In this document: piece after piece, positions 5,735 through 5,895 of the stretch | How positions within the stretch are numbered: position 1 is the stretch's first letter | How the letters are laid out: every line of letters begins with the position of its first letter | Assembly (NCBI GenBank): GCA_028696755.1 | Contig: JAQVGK010000237.1 | Location: forward strand, 1-5,895 | Length of the DNA: 5,895 nucleotides | Direction of reading: 5' to 3' | From: Bacteroidales bacterium | GTDB taxonomy: Bacteria; Bacteroidota; Bacteroidia; Bacteroidales; ML635J-15 | Program-made: the position numbers and the translations under genes | The notes under the pieces: generated by a model | What the model was told of the DNA's origin: nothing | The model's input: only the letters and a program-made list of their open reading frames with translations | Database searches by the model: none

Positions 5735-5793
5735 AACCATTGACCCTCCCGACTTTCAGTCGGGATGCTCTGAACCAGCTGAGCTAAACTCCC
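5735..5793 (-). pseudogene. tRNA relic with GAA anticodon, 3' end missing
   Basis: The first 28 bases (from 5793 down) are identical to those of the adjacent tRNA-Val. GGGTC plus AATGGTT, the variable loop to mid T-arm, is also identical. The anticodon arm differs: TCCCGA-CTGAAAG-TCGGGA gives a GAA triplet (Phe) after U33 but a 6-bp stem instead of 5. After AATGGTT the tRNA homology stops and an A-rich spacer follows, so the T-loop remainder, the 3' T-stem strand, the acceptor 3' strand and the discriminator are absent. It cannot form an acceptor stem or receive CCA correctly. It lies first after the promoter, so it is probably transcribed. A genuine tRNA-Phe is unlikely; a duplicated tRNA-Val body with an altered anticodon arm fits better. 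Confidence 0.8.
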
Positions 5794-5826
5794 TTTTGTT
5801 AAGAACTTATTCCCGTTTTGGGACTG

Positions 5827-5858
5827 CAAATATATATGCCTTTTTTCTATTCGCCAAA
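5827..5858 (-). promoter_or_regulatory. Promoter of the tRNA locus (Bacteroidota type)
   Basis: On the minus strand, TTTG (5858-5855) is followed after 20 nt by TATATTTG (5834-5827), a full match to TTTG-N19-21-TAnnTTTG. Transcription should start around 5818-5823, about 25-30 nt ahead of the tRNA relic. It is the best promoter in the window and also supports the Bacteroidota assignment. Confidence 0.75.
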
Positions 5859-5895
5859 TGTTTTTTTGTTTTTTTGAAAATAATTTTTAATTGAC

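Noticed and set aside
5735..5793. A functional tRNA-Phe(GAA)
   Set aside because: The anticodon triplet fits, but the 3' T-arm strand and acceptor strand are missing and the anticodon stem has an extra pair. No acceptor stem can form from the following sequence.
5638..5829. 63-residue minus-strand open frame over the tRNA locus
   Set aside because: It is a translation of the tRNA-Val gene and the tRNA relic; RNA gene structure explains the sequence.

Overview
The window is AT-rich and looks like a chromosomal segment of a Bacteroidota bacterium, possibly an environmental Bacteroidales or Marinilabiliales-type organism; the order is a guess. The evidence is a divergent GLPGLI-family secreted protein, signal peptides ending in FSQ or FAQ, no Shine-Dalgarno sequences ahead of the starts, and promoter elements of the Bacteroidota type (TTTG, then TAnnTTTG), most clearly the one ahead of the tRNA locus.

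Layout. Bases 1-700 hold no convincing protein gene. They contain two stacked fold-back structures: a 120-bp inverted repeat followed by nine T's (369-497), and a nested inverted repeat rich in the ACCGATTAC motif (523-648). A plus-strand gene for a divergent GLPGLI-like secreted protein follows (701-1414). It converges, with only 7 bp between stop codons, on a minus-strand gene for a secreted protein that looks like two outer-membrane beta-barrels in one chain (1422-2909). Upstream on the minus strand is a two-gene unit joined by a TAATG stop/start overlap: a GT4-type glycosyltransferase (4315-5295) and a polytopic membrane protein with polysaccharide polymerase/GT-C-like features (2984-4315). 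These two probably act together in surface glycan synthesis. No other glycan genes are visible here.

Bases 5296-5645 hold no credible protein gene but are highly structured. They contain two perfect 105-bp direct repeats at a 111-bp period, a long hairpin of about 30 bp at the end of the second repeat, and a 12-bp-stem intrinsic terminator. A further 14-bp inverted repeat encloses the hairpin and terminator and ends exactly at the last base of a tRNA gene.

Bases 5646-5858 are a small minus-strand tRNA locus. A good promoter (5827-5858) leads first into a tRNA relic with a GAA triplet at the anticodon position, an anticodon stem one pair too long, and no 3' T-arm strand or acceptor strand (5735-5793). 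An intact tRNA-Val(UAC) follows (5646-5720), then the terminator.

No CRISPR array, transposase, integrase or recognisable defence system is present. The most unusual parts are the broken tRNA in first position, the palindromic repeat cluster abutting the tRNA-Val 3' end, and the structured elements upstream of the GLPGLI gene.
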